64,000 nt of DNA from an uncultured Lachnospiraceae bacterium. GTDB taxonomy: Bacteria; Bacillota; Clostridia; Lachnospirales; Lachnospiraceae. Under the pieces are notes generated by a model. That model made no database searches, was not told the origin of the DNA, and worked only from the letters and a program-made list of their open reading frames with translations. The position numbers and the translations under genes were made by a program. The first letter of the stretch is position 1, and every line of letters starts with the position of its first letter. The stretch covers positions 124,001 through 188,000 of the forward strand of contig CACZBF010000004.1 of assembly GCA_902779355.1 (NCBI GenBank). Reading direction: 5' to 3'. Below are positions 51,527 through 60,564 of this stretch, piece after piece.

Positions 51527-52042
51527 ATGGCGAACGGCAGCGTACAGGTTTATTACGGTGAAGGACGCGGCAAGACGACGGCAGCTTACGGCACGGCGCT
51601 TCGCGCAGCAAATGACGGAAAAACCGTCTATATCATTCAGTTTATGAAGGATCGCGAGATCATTGACAACAATATCTTTAAGCGGCTGGAGCCGGAGATC
51701 AAGTTTTTCCGGTTTGAGAAAAACGAGAAGAACTATGACAGCCTGACGGAAGAAGAGAAGCAGGAAGAGTGTATCAACATGAAAAACGGCATCAATTATG
51801 CGAGAAAGGTGCTGGTTACACGCGAATGCAACGTCCTGATCCTTGATGAGATGTTGGGCCTTTTAGATACCGGCGTGGTTTCAACGGAGGATCTGGAGTC
51901 CGTCCTGAATGCGATGCCGGAGGATGCGACCGTCGTGCTGACGGGACGCTATCTGACAGATGAGATCCGCGCGCATGCGGATGAGATCTACAATATTGAA
52001 GAAGAGAAACTGTGGAAAAATCCGCGGCTTGCGGAAGCGTAA
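51527..52042 (+). CDS. cobO: Corrinoid adenosyltransferase (CobO/BtuR type)
   Basis: This 171-residue P-loop protein should transfer the adenosyl group of ATP to cob(I)alamin or cob(I)yrinic acid diamide, giving the coenzyme form. The ATP loop is GEGRGKTTAAYG at 11-22, and the family strand NVLILDEMLGLLDTG lies near residue 105, with VLTGRYL after it. It is slightly shorter than E. coli BtuR (196). No other cobalamin gene is near. The ATG at 51527 has GGGAGG upstream; an earlier ATG at 51500 would add nine residues. Confidence 0.92.
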   Translation: MANGSVQVYYGEGRGKTTAAYGTALRAANDGKTVYIIQFMKDREIIDNNIFKRLEPEIKFFRFEKNEKNYDSLTEEEKQEECINMKNGINYARKVLVTRECNVLILDEMLGLLDTGVVSTEDLESVLNAMPEDATVVLTGRYLTDEIRAHADEIYNIEEEKLWKNPRLAEA

Positions 52043-52082
52043 ACCTGCAAAAAAGTCAATCTGACATCACGGAGGAGAGGAT

Positions 52083-52967
52083 ATGCCGGTTTTTAAAGGC
52101 GCGGGCGTTGCCATCGTAACGCCGATGAAGGAAAACGGGGAAGTTCATTACGAGAAACTGAACGAACTGATCGAGATGCAGATCTCGGCGGGGACGGATG
52201 CGATCATCATCGCCGGCACCACCGGTGAGAGCGCAACGCTCACCATGGAGGAGCATCATGAGGTGATCCGCGCGGCGGTGGAATATACGAAGCATCGGAT
52301 CCCGGTGATCGCTGGGACCGGCAGCAACGATACGCCGACTGCGATCCAGCTTACCAAGGAAGCGGAAGAACTCGGTGCAGATGCGGCGCTTCTCGTGACG
52401 CCGTATTACAACAAAGCGACGCAAAAAGGGTTACTCAACCATTACAGCAGGATCGCGGATGAGACGAAGCTGCCGCTGATCCTTTATAATGTGCCCGGCA
52501 GGACCGGTACGAATATCGCAGCAGAGACCGTGGCAGAGCTGTTTCGTACCAAATCCAATATCGTCGGCTTAAAGGATGCCACCGGTAATTTTACGCAGGC
52601 AAGCAAGACGATGTCATTGACAGATGGGAAACTGGAGCTTTATTCCGGAGAGGACGCCATCATTCTGCCGCTGCTCGCGATCGGCGCGATCGGTGTGATC
52701 TCCGTTTGGTCTAATGTGGCGCCGAAGGATGTGCATGATCTTGTGACGCTATGGCTTTCCGGCGAGCAGGAGAAAGCGCGCGCGATCCAGTTCAAGGGAC
52801 TTGATCTGGTGGATGCACTGTTTTGCGAGGTGAGCCCGGGACCGGTCAAGGAAGCGATGAATCTGATGGGGCTGAACGTCGGTCCGCTTCGGATGCCGCT
52901 TTGTGAAATGGAAGAGAAAAACAGGGAATACCTGAAGAAAACCATGAAGGAGTACGGACTGTTATGA
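52083..52967 (+). CDS. dapA: 4-hydroxy-tetrahydrodipicolinate synthase
   Basis: This 294-residue aldolase condenses pyruvate with aspartate semialdehyde, the first step of the lysine/DAP branch. It has AGTTGESATL near residue 43, the tyrosine segment YNVPGRTGTN near 137 and the Schiff-base lysine K164 in VGLKDATGN. GGAGGAG precedes the ATG. Its last four bases overlap dapB (ATGA), so the two are translationally coupled. It follows cobO by 40 bases with no promoter seen. Confidence 0.98.
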   Translation: MPVFKGAGVAIVTPMKENGEVHYEKLNELIEMQISAGTDAIIIAGTTGESATLTMEEHHEVIRAAVEYTKHRIPVIAGTGSNDTPTAIQLTKEAEELGADAALLVTPYYNKATQKGLLNHYSRIADETKLPLILYNVPGRTGTNIAAETVAELFRTKSNIVGLKDATGNFTQASKTMSLTDGKLELYSGEDAIILPLLAIGAIGVISVWSNVAPKDVHDLVTLWLSGEQEKARAIQFKGLDLVDALFCEVSPGPVKEAMNLMGLNVGPLRMPLCEMEEKNREYLKKTMKEYGLL

Positions 52968-53725
52968 TCAAGGCGATTATGCACGGCTGCAACGGCAGGA
53001 TGGGACGCATGATCGCATCCATCGTGAAAGAGGATCCGGACATCGAGATCGTGGCAGGTGTAGATGCATTTCCGGGTGACGAGAAGCCGGATTTTCCGGT
53101 ATATGAAAGTATGGAGAAGTGCGAAGCAACCGCGGATGTCGTGATTGATTTTTCCAATGCCGCAGCGGCAGATGACTTACTTTCCGTTTGTGCGTCGAGA
53201 AAACTTCCGCTTGTGCTCTGCACGACGGGGCTTTCCGAGGAGCAGCTCCGTAAGGTCGAGGAGACATCAAAGCAAATACCGATCCTGAAGGCTGCTAATA
53301 TGTCGCTCGGCATCAATCTGATGATGGATCTTTTGAAAAAGGCCGTCTCTGTGCTTTATCCGTCGGGATTTGACGTAGAGATCGTGGAACGCCACCACAA
53401 TCAGAAGCTGGATGCGCCGAGTGGGACTGCGCTTGCGCTGGCGGATGCCATGAATGAAGAGATGGACCAGATCTACGATTACAACTTCGACCGCAGCAAG
53501 GAGCGCAAAAAACGGGAACGCACGGAGATCGGGATCTCCGCGGTCAGAGGCGGCAATATCGTAGGGGAGCATACCGTGATCTTTGCCGGGGGTGACGAGG
53601 TGCTGGAGATCAAGCATACGGCGACGAGCCGGGCAGTATTCGGCAAAGGCGCGATAGAAGCTGCGAAATGGCTTGCGCCTGTGGATCCGGGGCTTTACAG
53701 CATGAGCGATGTGATCGCAGGGTAG
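52964..53725 (+). CDS. dapB: 4-hydroxy-tetrahydrodipicolinate reductase
   Basis: This 253-residue NAD(P)H-dependent reductase follows DapA. It shows the N-terminal GCNGRMGRMI nucleotide motif, the LCTTGLSEEQ segment, the substrate-binding EIVERHHNQKLDAPSGTAL and the C-terminal GAIEAAKWLAPVDPGLYSM. The start overlaps the dapA stop. With DapA and DapL it forms the short aminotransferase route to diaminopimelate for peptidoglycan and lysine. Confidence 0.97.
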   Translation: MIKAIMHGCNGRMGRMIASIVKEDPDIEIVAGVDAFPGDEKPDFPVYESMEKCEATADVVIDFSNAAAADDLLSVCASRKLPLVLCTTGLSEEQLRKVEETSKQIPILKAANMSLGINLMMDLLKKAVSVLYPSGFDVEIVERHHNQKLDAPSGTALALADAMNEEMDQIYDYNFDRSKERKKRERTEIGISAVRGGNIVGEHTVIFAGGDEVLEIKHTATSRAVFGKGAIEAAKWLAPVDPGLYSMSDVIAG

Positions 53726-53762
53726 ACCGGCGTATAAAATGTATAAAACAAAACAATCATCA

Positions 53763-53796
53763 AAAAGACCTATGCGGCAAAACGCATAGGTCTTTT
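53763..53796. terminator. Convergent terminator between dapB and asnA
   Basis: AAAAGACCTATGCG and CGCATAGGTCTTTT form a perfect 14-bp stem with loop GCAAAA. Confidence 0.93.
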
Positions 53797-53836
53797 GCTT
53801 TTGGTCTCTTTCAGCACTCTGATGGGAGCTTCTTGC

Positions 53837-54847
53837 CTATAGGATCGGAATACCGGCTTTCTTGCAGGCTTCCAGGATCTCCGGCGGCCAGATACTGGAT
53901 TGTACCTCGCCGATGTGTGCTTTGCGCAGGTAGAACATACAGATCCTGGACTGCCCGATCCCGCCGCCGATGGAAAGCGGAAGCGTGTCGTCTAAGATGG
54001 CTTTCTGGAATGGAAGGTTTGCGCGATCTTCGCACCCGGCTTTTTTCAACTGCTCCGTGAGTGCAGCGGCATCGACACGGATCCCCATGGAGGACAGCTC
54101 AAGCGCAATGTCGAGGACCGGATACCAGACCAGAATGTCGCCGTTTAAGGTCCAGTCATCATAGTCCGGAGAACGACCGTCATGCGGCACACCGGATTTT
54201 AACTTGTCGCCGATCTGCATGATGAAGACAGCGCCCTTCTCGCGGGTGATCCGTGCTTCACGCTCTCTCGGCGTCAGCGTCGGATACAGGTCTTCGAGTT
54301 CCTGACTGGTGATAAAGTAGATCTCTTCAGGCAGGATCTCGTGAATGTAATCATACTGGATGGACATGTACTTCTCGGTCTTGCGGAGCACTTGATAGAC
54401 TTCCCGCACGGTGTCTTTCAGGAAATAGACGTTACGATCCTCGCGGCGGATCACCTTTTCCCAATCCCACTGGTCTACAAAAACGGAGTGGATGTTGTCG
54501 GTGGTCTCGTCCCGTCGGATGGCGTTCATATCTGTATAGAGTCCTTCGCCCACCTGAAAATCATAATTCCCGAGCGCATAGCGCTTCCATTTTGCCAGAG
54601 ATTGCACGACCTGCGCTTCCCGCCCGTTCTGCTCAAGGATATCAAAGGAGACAGGACGCTCCCAGCCGTTTAGGTTGTCGTTCATACCGGTGTCCGGATC
54701 GACAAAGAGCGGTGCGGAGACACGGGACAGATCCAAAGTCTGCGCCAGACGGGTCTGGAAGAAATCCTTCACCGTCTTGATCGCGATCTGCGTATCATGG
54801 AGATTCAGTTCGGCGTGATAGTTGGATGGTATTGTCAGATTCTGCAT
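53837..54847 (-). CDS. asnA: Aspartate-ammonia ligase
   Basis: This 336-residue enzyme makes asparagine from aspartate, ammonia and ATP, and has a class II aminoacyl-tRNA-synthetase fold. Marks are SAPLFVDPDTGMNDNLNGWERPV, WKRYALGNYDF, NAIRRDE and the C-terminal SIGGGIGQSRICMFYLRKAHIGEVQSSIW. The ATG at 54847 has AAGGAG eight bases upstream. An in-frame ATG at 54865 would place that site inside the gene. It has its own promoter. Confidence 0.97.
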   Translation of the reverse strand: MQNLTIPSNYHAELNLHDTQIAIKTVKDFFQTRLAQTLDLSRVSAPLFVDPDTGMNDNLNGWERPVSFDILEQNGREAQVVQSLAKWKRYALGNYDFQVGEGLYTDMNAIRRDETTDNIHSVFVDQWDWEKVIRREDRNVYFLKDTVREVYQVLRKTEKYMSIQYDYIHEILPEEIYFITSQELEDLYPTLTPREREARITREKGAVFIMQIGDKLKSGVPHDGRSPDYDDWTLNGDILVWYPVLDIALELSSMGIRVDAAALTEQLKKAGCEDRANLPFQKAILDDTLPLSIGGGIGQSRICMFYLRKAHIGEVQSSIWPPEILEACKKAGIPIL

Positions 54848-54873
54848 AAAGTCGACTCCTTTCATGATGTTTT

Positions 54874-54902
54874 ATGATAGCCTTTTTTTGAGAAAAAAAC
54901 AA
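54874..54902 (-). promoter_or_regulatory. Promoter of asnA
   Basis: On the minus strand TTGTTT (54897-54902) and TATCAT (54874-54879) are 17 bases apart. Confidence 0.65.
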
Positions 54903-55046
54903 GGCTTATTGACAGGATATAAAATCGAAGATCCATAACAAGCAAAATTAAATGAAAAAGAAAGGCAAAGCTGCGCTGTTCCTGATCGCTCCGGAACGGT
55001 TGAAATTCTAAAAGTTTTATAAACAAATGGAAAACGCCGGATTTTG

Positions 55047-55055
55047 TGCTATAAT
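55047..55055 (+). promoter_or_regulatory. Extended -10 promoter of lepB
   Basis: TGCTATAAT has a perfect TATAAT at 55050-55055. The expected start near 55062 is only about five bases from the lepB ATG. Confidence 0.65.
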
Positions 55056-55066
55056 AGCATTTGCTT

Positions 55067-55681
55067 ATGAATAAAGAAAGAAAAGTGCAGGCAGAACAGG
55101 AACCGCTGGATCTGAAAAAAGAAATCTGGGAATGGATCAAGGTCATCCTCATTGCAATCCTTGCGACAGTGTTGATCAAGACTTTTATTATCGTAAATGC
55201 GGAGGTGCCGACCTCTTCCATGGTAAGTCTGATCGACCCGGGTGACCGGCTTGTAGGGTTTCGGCTTTCCTACCTTTTTTCCGATCCGGAACGCGGAGAT
55301 GTGGTGATCTTCAAGTACCCGGTGGATCCGCGGCAGAAGTTTATCAAGCGCGTGATCGGACTGCCGGGTGAGACCGTGGAGATCCGGGACGGCGAGATCT
55401 ATATCGACGGTAGTGATACCCCGCTTGTAGAGGACTATCTGCCGGAGCAGTGGGTGGTTGCAAATGACGGGATCGTCTACGCAGTGCCGGAGGATTCCTA
55501 CCTGGTGCTCGGAGATAACAGGAACCATTCCATGGATGCCAGATTCTGGCCGGAGGAAGCATTGCGGACAGGAGTCGCAACGACAGAAGAGGAAGCGCGT
55601 TCCTATTCTTTTGTGAACCGGAAACAGATCCTGGGGAAAGCGATCTTCAAGTATTACCCGCATATCAAAAAATTATCGTAA
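55067..55681 (+). CDS. lepB: Signal peptidase I
   Basis: This 204-residue membrane serine protease removes signal peptides from exported proteins. It has a charged cytoplasmic head, one membrane anchor (about residues 24-43), then box B with the nucleophile S51 in EVPTSSM, the general base K94 in KFIKRVIGLPGE and the box E GDNRNHSMDARFWP. One-anchor architecture is usual in Bacillota. The ATG at 55067 has no Shine-Dalgarno, and the promoter lies almost on it. clpX follows after 69 bases. Confidence 0.95.
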   Translation: MNKERKVQAEQEPLDLKKEIWEWIKVILIAILATVLIKTFIIVNAEVPTSSMVSLIDPGDRLVGFRLSYLFSDPERGDVVIFKYPVDPRQKFIKRVIGLPGETVEIRDGEIYIDGSDTPLVEDYLPEQWVVANDGIVYAVPEDSYLVLGDNRNHSMDARFWPEEALRTGVATTEEEARSYSFVNRKQILGKAIFKYYPHIKKLS

Positions 55682-55750
55682 ACGCGATCGCGGCGTTTGC
55701 AGGAGAAAGTGCACAGTACGTTAGATGCCTGACAGAAGGAGAAGATAAAA

Positions 55751-57319
55751 ATGAGCGATGATGAGATCAGAGAGATCAAGCCGGATACGGATTCGGATGA
55801 ATACGAAAAGGTCTGCTATGTCTGCCGGCGTCCGGAGAGCAAAGCAGGACGGATGATTCAGATCCAGGGGAATTTCTGTATCTGCAACGATTGCATGCAG
55901 AAAACCTTTGATCAGATGAGCAATATGGGATTTAATCTCGGAGATATGATGAGTCCGGGCGGAATGCCGTCTCAAAACACTCCTTTGCAGAATCAGACGC
56001 CTGCTTCCGACGGGTCGGATCAGAATACGAAGGAGACAAACGGAGAAGACGGCGAAACTGCCGGTGCGGATGGTTCTCAAAACAACGGCTCTGCACAAGG
56101 TACTAATCAGGGCGCGCCCCGCATGGGCTTTCCGAATATCAGTATGATCAATCTTTCTGATCTGCAGGGTATGATGGGCATGCCACAGCCAGTACGTCCG
56201 AAGAAAAAGAAAGAGAAAAAGAAAGAGAAACCGGCGATCGATCTGAAGGACATCCCGGCGCCGCACGTTATCAAGGCAAAGCTCGATGATTATGTGATCG
56301 GGCAGGAATATGCCAAAAAGGTGATGTCAGTGGCGGTATACAACCATTATAAACGGGTAGCGACCGAGCATACGGATGATATTGAGATCGGGAAATCAAA
56401 TATGCTGATGATCGGGCCGACGGGCTGCGGTAAGACGTATCTGGTGCAGACGCTGGCGCGTCTCCTGAATGTGCCGCTTGCCATCACGGATGCTACGAGC
56501 CTGACGGAGGCCGGATACATCGGCGATGATATCGAAAGCGTTGTCAGCAAACTCCTTACAGCGGCGGACAATGACGTGGAAAGAGCAGAGACCGGGATCA
56601 TCTTTATTGATGAGATTGATAAGATCGCCAAAAAACGCAATACTAACCAGCGCGATGTGAGTGGCGAATCGGTACAGCAAGGGATGCTGAAACTCCTGGA
56701 AGGAGCCGAGATCGAAGTACCGGTCGGTGCATCCAGTAAAAACGCTATGGTTCCCATGGTAACCGTAGACACAAAAAACATCTTGTTCATCTGCGGCGGC
56801 GCATTTCCGGATCTTGAGGATATAATTAAAGAGAGATTAAATAAAAATGCTTCCGTTGGATTTAAGGCGGATCTGAAGGACAAGTATGACAAGGAAGAGA
56901 ACCTGCTGCAGAAAGTAACAACGGAGGATGTGCGGCAATACGGGATGATCCCGGAGTTTATCGGACGTCTGCCGATCCTGTTTTCTCTGGAGGCATTGAC
57001 GGAGGATATGCTTGTGCAGATCCTGACCGAGCCGAAGAATGCATTGCTTAAGCAATATGAAAAGCTCCTGGCTTTGGATGAAGTGAAACTGATCTTTACC
57101 GAGGACGCCGTACGCGCGATCGCAAAAAAAGCGAAGGAACGTAAGGTGGGCGCGAGAGCGCTGCGCGCGATCATAGAGGAATTCATGCTGGATATTATGT
57201 ATGAGATCCCGAAGGATGATGAGATCGGGATTGTGACCATTACGGAGGACTACATTGAGAAAAAAGGCGGCCCCATCATTACGATGCGCGGGGCGACCGG
57301 TATCGCAGCTCATGGCTGA
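55751..57319 (+). CDS. clpX: ClpX-type AAA+ unfoldase with extended linker
   Basis: This 522-residue protein has the ClpX zinc-binding head (C22-x2-C25 and C45-x2-C48; C43 is extra), Walker A GPTGCGKT (222-229), Walker B IIFIDEID (D287-E288), a sensor region and a VGF tripeptide where ClpP contacts ClpX. Between the head and the AAA+ core is a linker of about 110 residues, rich in Met, Gly, Asn, Gln and Thr and ending in a KKKKEKKKEK run. Usual ClpX is about 420 residues. No clpP is adjacent, so it may be a second ClpX. AAGGAG precedes the ATG. Confidence 0.9.
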   Translation: MSDDEIREIKPDTDSDEYEKVCYVCRRPESKAGRMIQIQGNFCICNDCMQKTFDQMSNMGFNLGDMMSPGGMPSQNTPLQNQTPASDGSDQNTKETNGEDGETAGADGSQNNGSAQGTNQGAPRMGFPNISMINLSDLQGMMGMPQPVRPKKKKEKKKEKPAIDLKDIPAPHVIKAKLDDYVIGQEYAKKVMSVAVYNHYKRVATEHTDDIEIGKSNMLMIGPTGCGKTYLVQTLARLLNVPLAITDATSLTEAGYIGDDIESVVSKLLTAADNDVERAETGIIFIDEIDKIAKKRNTNQRDVSGESVQQGMLKLLEGAEIEVPVGASSKNAMVPMVTVDTKNILFICGGAFPDLEDIIKERLNKNASVGFKADLKDKYDKEENLLQKVTTEDVRQYGMIPEFIGRLPILFSLEALTEDMLVQILTEPKNALLKQYEKLLALDEVKLIFTEDAVRAIAKKAKERKVGARALRAIIEEFMLDIMYEIPKDDEIGIVTITEDYIEKKGGPIITMRGATGIAAHG

Positions 57320-57336
57320 GAAAACCGCGATCAGCG

Positions 57337-57368
57337 AAAAAAAACCTGCCGTTCTCGGCAGGTTTTTT
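57337..57368. terminator. Terminator of clpX
   Basis: CCTGCCG and CGGCAGG with flanking A- and T-runs form a stem of about 13 bp around TTCT. Confidence 0.93.
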
Positions 57369-57466
57369 CGTTTCATCGGTCTGTTAGCAACGTACTATCT
57401 AGCTCAATATACATCTATCAGATATAAAAAAGAAAGGTAGTGTTTGGGAACATCGATCATTGAAAC

Positions 57467-57667
57467 TTACTGGATCACAGTGACATTGCTTGCCTGCGGT
57501 CCCTTCTCACCCTCGGTGATGTCAAATTCAACTGATGCGCCTTCCGGAAGATCCTTGAAGCCTTCCATGTTGATCCCGGAATAATGTACGAATACATCCT
57601 TGCCGCTCTCGTCAGAGATGAATCCGTAGCCTTTCTGTCTGTTGAACCACTTTACAGTGCCTTTCAT
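57467..57667 (-). CDS. Cold-shock-domain protein (CspA family)
   Basis: This 66-residue OB-fold protein binds single-stranded RNA and DNA and melts RNA structure. RNP1 is KGYGFIS near residue 13 and RNP2 is VFVHYS near 26. The N-terminal MKGTVKWFN and length match CspA proteins. The ATG at 57667 has GGAGG eight bases upstream; an earlier in-frame ATG at 57682 overlaps the site. A weak TTGAAA/TAATCT promoter can be read near 57730-57756, and a small hairpin (GTATGTG/CACATGC) lies in the leader. Confidence 0.95.
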   Translation of the reverse strand: MKGTVKWFNRQKGYGFISDESGKDVFVHYSGINMEGFKDLPEGASVEFDITEGEKGPQASNVTVIQ

Positions 57668-57752
57668 TACAATAACCTCCAAAAAATCAGTTTACGAGTT
57701 GCCGCATGTGCTTTCACATACATTGACAGATTAACATAAGGAAACTCGTTTT

Positions 57753-58259
57753 TCAACCGATTTCTTCAAAAATGATGCCGTTTTTTGTGAGGAGCTGACG
57801 AACGGTCTGATCCCAGATCCGATCAACGGAATGGTCGGGCCGGAAGGAACGGTAACTGACCGCAGAGGTTGCGCGCAGCGCGCCGTTCTGAAAGGTCAGA
57901 TTCAAAAAGAGTCCGCTGATATCGGCATCGGTCAAAGCGGTGTCCGATTCCGCCAAAAGGTTTGCGGTCATATCGGGAGGAAGCATCAGGACGAACTGAA
58001 AATAAAGAGGTGTATGGGTGCCGCGGATCAGCTCGTACAGGGTGGGACGCAGCATGGAAAAAGGCATCGGGTCACCCTCCGTTAGCTGCAGGGACTCCAG
58101 ATCTTCGCTACTGTAAAACCCTTTCGTCAGGTGAGTATCAATAGAATAGGTGACGTTGGTGCGGAGTGTGGCCTCGGTGATCCAAAATCCGTCAAAAACA
58201 CCGGCAGTCAGCAGACAACTCATGAATTGTTTTTTGTTTTCAATAGCAAGTGCGATCAT
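57753..58259 (-). CDS. DUF5721-like protein of unknown function
   Basis: This 168-residue protein begins MIALAIENKKQFM and has the FDGFWITEATLRTNVTYSIDTHLTKGFYSSEDL, PFSMLRPTLYELIRGTHTPLYFQFVLML and SGLFLNLTFQNGALRATSAVSYRSF blocks. I recall these as the DUF5721 family common in Lachnospiraceae. The role is unknown. There is no signal peptide or catalytic motif. I place the start at the ATG at 58259. A consensus promoter ends seven bases upstream of it, and no Shine-Dalgarno exists. An in-frame ATG at 58268 overlaps the -10 box. Confidence 0.8.
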   Translation of the reverse strand: MIALAIENKKQFMSCLLTAGVFDGFWITEATLRTNVTYSIDTHLTKGFYSSEDLESLQLTEGDPMPFSMLRPTLYELIRGTHTPLYFQFVLMLPPDMTANLLAESDTALTDADISGLFLNLTFQNGALRATSAVSYRSFRPDHSVDRIWDQTVRQLLTKNGIIFEEIG

Positions 58260-58266
58260 AGTTTTC

Positions 58267-58295
58267 ATTATAGGTATTTCCTAAAAACGGGACAA
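58267..58295 (-). promoter_or_regulatory. Promoter predicting a leaderless mRNA
   Basis: On the minus strand TTGTCC (58290-58295) and TATAAT (58267-58272) are 17 bases apart. The expected start falls at 58259-58260, on the A of the ATG or one base before it. Confidence 0.8.
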
Positions 58296-58365
58296 GGGAT
58301 TTTCTGGTAAAATTGTTCTGCATATAGTAGAATATTGTATATATGGATATTTTTATGGAGAATGT

Positions 58366-59592
58366 ATGAAAAAAGGGACAGTCGGCATCTGCCTGCTCCT
58401 GATCACGCTTCTTAGCACCTCTTGCGGATTATATCCGGATGAGCCGGCGCAGATGGCGGTGATCGTGGAAGGGCCGGCACAGGAAGACAGCACTGAGACA
58501 GCAGAATCGGAACAGAGCGCGCCTTCTTCCATAGACAGTGAAGCAGAGGCAGCGACAGAGCAATTCGACCCCGTGGATGTGGCAAATCCTGCCGCCAGAG
58601 AGGACTCTGCAAAAGGATATGCATATCGCACGATCTCACCGGAGGCGCAGGTCGTGTATGATGAGATCCTGAACTGCATTCTGGCGCAGGACACCAAGAT
58701 CACAGTCAGCACGAAAGATCAGGATGTTCTGGACCTTGCATATGAGGCTATGCGTGCGGATTACGGCGGCCTGTTCTGGGTGGAAAATTATGTTTATACA
58801 ACGTATACCGTCGACGGCGAAGTGACAAAATTAGAGTTTGCGCCGAATTATTCGATGGATCAGGAAGAGCGGATGGTCATGCAGAACAGCATTGACGCAT
58901 CGGTGGAGCAGATGCTTTCCGGGTGCTCTCCCGCCGCATCGGATTATGAGAAAGTCAAATACGTGTTTGAGACGCTGATCCATAATGTGGCTTACGACCT
59001 CGATGCGCCGGAGAATCAGAACATCATAAGTGCCTTTGTTTATCGCCGTACGGTGTGTCAGGGATATGCCTGTGCGACGCAATATCTCTTACAGCAGCTT
59101 GGGATTGAGAGTACCGTGATCAAGGGGATTGCCGACAATGAGCATCATGCATGGAATCTTGTGAAGCTGGACGGCGAGTATTACTACATGGATACCACCT
59201 GGGGGAATGCTGCTTTTACGGGAGATGTCCAGATCGGTGCGGATTTCATCAACTATGATTATCTGAATGTAACGACGGAGGAGATCGAACGGACGCATCG
59301 TTCGGATGTGTGCTTTGAACTTCCGATATGCACTGCGACTGCGGATAACTACTTTGTTAAAGAAGGATTATATTTTTCGGACTGGACTCCGGATGCGGTA
59401 GGAGAGGTGATCTCGACCGCATGGTTTTCGGGGCGGCTTCCGGTTTCCGTAAAATTCAGCACACATGAGTTGACGCAGCAGGCGTTTCAGTACTTCATTA
59501 CAGACAAACACATCGCTGATTTTTGTCCGGGGATCACCGGCTTTCAATATCTGGACGATTTGACACAGAATGTCTTAACGATCAGTTTTTAA
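58366..59592 (+). CDS. Transglutaminase-like lipoprotein
   Basis: This 408-residue protein has a lipoprotein signal ending LLSTSC (Cys20), a Ser/Glu/Ala-rich linker to about residue 75, and a transglutaminase/protease-like domain with the triad C231 (TVCQGYACA), H261 (EHHAWNLV) and D276 (YYMDTTWG). Such surface proteins are cysteine peptidases or cross-linking enzymes on the outer face of the membrane. The substrate is unknown. GGAG lies six bases before the ATG. It heads a three-gene operon with an SseB-like protein and a diguanylate cyclase. Confidence 0.9.
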   Translation: MKKGTVGICLLLITLLSTSCGLYPDEPAQMAVIVEGPAQEDSTETAESEQSAPSSIDSEAEAATEQFDPVDVANPAAREDSAKGYAYRTISPEAQVVYDEILNCILAQDTKITVSTKDQDVLDLAYEAMRADYGGLFWVENYVYTTYTVDGEVTKLEFAPNYSMDQEERMVMQNSIDASVEQMLSGCSPAASDYEKVKYVFETLIHNVAYDLDAPENQNIISAFVYRRTVCQGYACATQYLLQQLGIESTVIKGIADNEHHAWNLVKLDGEYYYMDTTWGNAAFTGDVQIGADFINYDYLNVTTEEIERTHRSDVCFELPICTATADNYFVKEGLYFSDWTPDAVGEVISTAWFSGRLPVSVKFSTHELTQQAFQYFITDKHIADFCPGITGFQYLDDLTQNVLTISF

Positions 59593-59604
59593 GGAGATAC
59601 ATCA

Positions 59605-60564
59605 ATGAACGAGAAACAGGAAAAACTGAATGCGCTGCTTGACACCTTTTTAGAGGATCAGAGCCGCGAAAATAAGATCAACATGGTGAATGCGCTGCTT
59701 GGCACAACGGTCTTTCTGCCGGGTGTTTTCCCGCCCGGGACGGATCTTTCCGCATTGCCGAAGCCGCCGAATCCGGGAGAGCGCCTGCAGCTGCCGAAGG
59801 GGATGAACCCGCTCCCGGCGATCATGAAAAATAAGAATGGGGAGACGTTTTTCCCGGCCTATGTTGCGCAGGAGTTGATCCCGGCGGAGCCGAAACCGCA
59901 GGTAGTGATCAATATGCCCTTTATGGCGCTTGTGACAATGGCGATCAATAACCCGATCGTCAACGGCATCGCGGTAAACCCGTTCAAACAGAACGTGCTG
60001 CTGCGGGAGCCGCTTTTGAAAGCATTGAAAGAGGACGAGGCAAAACGGAAAGCAGCAGGTGCCGCGGCGCCGGACGGAAAATTGCAGATGACGCCGGAGC
60101 AGGCACAGGCGTTTTTCCGCCGCAAGGTGGAGACGGAGCTGATGCCAAAAGCGCTCTATGACGATCCGAAAGGGTTTACCGAAAAGCTTTGCGACGAGCA
60201 GGAAAAAACGCTACGCGCGCAATATGAGCGCGTTTATAAAAACCCGGCAGACTGTCCGTATCCGGAATCCGATCTTTCCGTGATGGCGCTTTCCATCCGG
60301 GAAGGATTGCTTCTTATACGCCTTGACCTGCCGCCGGTGAAGGGCTTGCAGCCTGTTGCCGTGCGTGCCTACGTCCTTTATGCAGAGGAAGAAAACAAAG
60401 CCGACTACTACACGATCGAACTGACCCAGGAGAAAGACGTACATAAGATCGGCAGAGTTTTAGCGGACGGCCGATATGAAGATATCGGCGAAGCACCGCC
60501 GGAGGGCGCTGAGCTCCAGAGGATGCTGGATCTATACGATTTTTACCATAACGGGGGAAATTGA
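59605..60564 (+). CDS. SseB-family protein
   Basis: This 319-residue cytoplasmic protein resembles SseB N-terminal-domain proteins: a helical start, FLPGVFPPGTDLS, then NGETFFPAYVAQELIP, the VVINMPFMALVTMAIN strand-helix and GIAVNPFKQNVLLRE. The family has no established biochemical role; the name comes from enhanced serine sensitivity. The C-terminal half (PVKGLQPVAVRAYVLYAE and after) fits the SseB C-terminal type. AAGGAG precedes the ATG. It starts 12 bases after the lipoprotein stop and its own stop overlaps the cyclase start. Confidence 0.75.
   Translation: MNEKQEKLNALLDTFLEDQSRENKINMVNALLGTTVFLPGVFPPGTDLSALPKPPNPGERLQLPKGMNPLPAIMKNKNGETFFPAYVAQELIPAEPKPQVVINMPFMALVTMAINNPIVNGIAVNPFKQNVLLREPLLKALKEDEAKRKAAGAAAPDGKLQMTPEQAQAFFRRKVETELMPKALYDDPKGFTEKLCDEQEKTLRAQYERVYKNPADCPYPESDLSVMALSIREGLLLIRLDLPPVKGLQPVAVRAYVLYAEEENKADYYTIELTQEKDVHKIGRVLADGRYEDIGEAPPEGAELQRMLDLYDFYHNGGN

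Noticed and set aside
54953-55012. 19-codon open frame MKKKGKAALF...
   Set aside because: No ribosome binding site, in a promoter-containing gap; chance is likely.
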